DNA of 64,000 nt from a virus, in the IMG/VR virus record IMGVR_UViG_3300044637_000586, positions 1 through 64,000 of that record. The stretch is one strand, 5' to 3'. The translations under genes and the position numbers were made by a program. Positions 63,957 through 64,000 of the stretch are shown here, one piece after another (the first letter of the stretch is position 1; every line of letters begins with the position of its first letter). Below the pieces are notes generated by a model, which saw only the letters and a program-made list of their open reading frames with translations, ran no database searches and had not been told where the DNA came from.

Positions 63957-64000
63957 AAAAGAAAACACAATACACAATCTTTGCCTACGAGCCAGGCACA
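63953..64000 (+). CDS. Start of a gene cut by the window end
   Basis: ATGA overlap with the previous gene and an open frame to the edge encoding MKKKTQYTIFAYEPGT. Too short to identify. Confidence 0.5.
   Translation, partial: MKKKTQYTIFAYEPGT

Overview
This window is most of the genome of a lytic-looking tailed phage that infects a Bacteroidota bacterium. The host call rests on about ten promoters of the Bacteroidota type (TTG, 16-20 nt, TAnnTTTG), a VirE/BT4734-type primase domain fused to the replicative helicase, and a lipoprotein with a Bacteroidota-style lipobox. The head genes (TerL, 798-aa portal, scaffold, capsid protein) are convincing. I see no tail sheath, tail tube or tape measure. 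Instead there are connector-like proteins, a 1470-aa nozzle-like protein and two giant proteins that are probably injected, so a podovirus-like particle is the best inference. Large Bacteroidota podoviruses (Cellulophaga phi38:1-like or distant crAss-like phages) are the nearest group I can suggest. No integrase, tRNA gene, CRISPR array or insertion sequence was seen.

Layout. (1) 1-10.1 kb, plus strand: a tightly packed early region. About 16 small unknown genes are followed, from a promoter at 5.0 kb, by a recombination/DNA-metabolism module (Cas4/RecB-like nuclease, NinB-like, PAPS-reductase-like PP-loop enzyme, NinG-like). It ends with two overlapping membrane/coiled-coil genes that look like a spanin pair. 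A bidirectional terminator at 10.12-10.15 kb separates this from the convergent late genes. (2) 55.9-10.2 kb, minus strand: one long late region read from a promoter at 55.96 kb. In order it has GroES-like and packaging genes, TerL, portal, scaffold, capsid (with its own strong terminator), head fibre, connectors, nozzle-like protein, GNAT-like protein, internal virion proteins, a 2616-aa polyvalent protein, a ferritin, a 1391-aa protein, tail fibres, holin-like protein, CHAP endolysin and a subtilisin-like protease. (3) 56.0-64 kb, plus strand: replication genes, namely a HTH replication protein, primase-helicase, SSB, DnaA-domain-IV protein and a metallophosphoesterase, followed by small early-type genes that run off the window. 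No DNA polymerase is inside the window.

The two transcription units diverge at 55.95-56.02 kb, where back-to-back promoters lie only 4 nt from their start codons. Many module-opening promoters show this spacing, which predicts leaderless mRNAs. The striking exception is 56211-56358, a strong promoter with a ~110-nt leader. The leader folds into two hairpins with complementary loops, the second being an intrinsic terminator. I think it is the best candidate for an undescribed regulatory RNA here. Other points of interest are the polyvalent protein with tandem JAB/RadC-like domains and an ART-like domain, the ferritin inside the virion gene block, the free-standing DnaA domain IV, and tRNA T-arm-like hairpins in the early region. 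No stretch longer than 300 bases lacks a gene.
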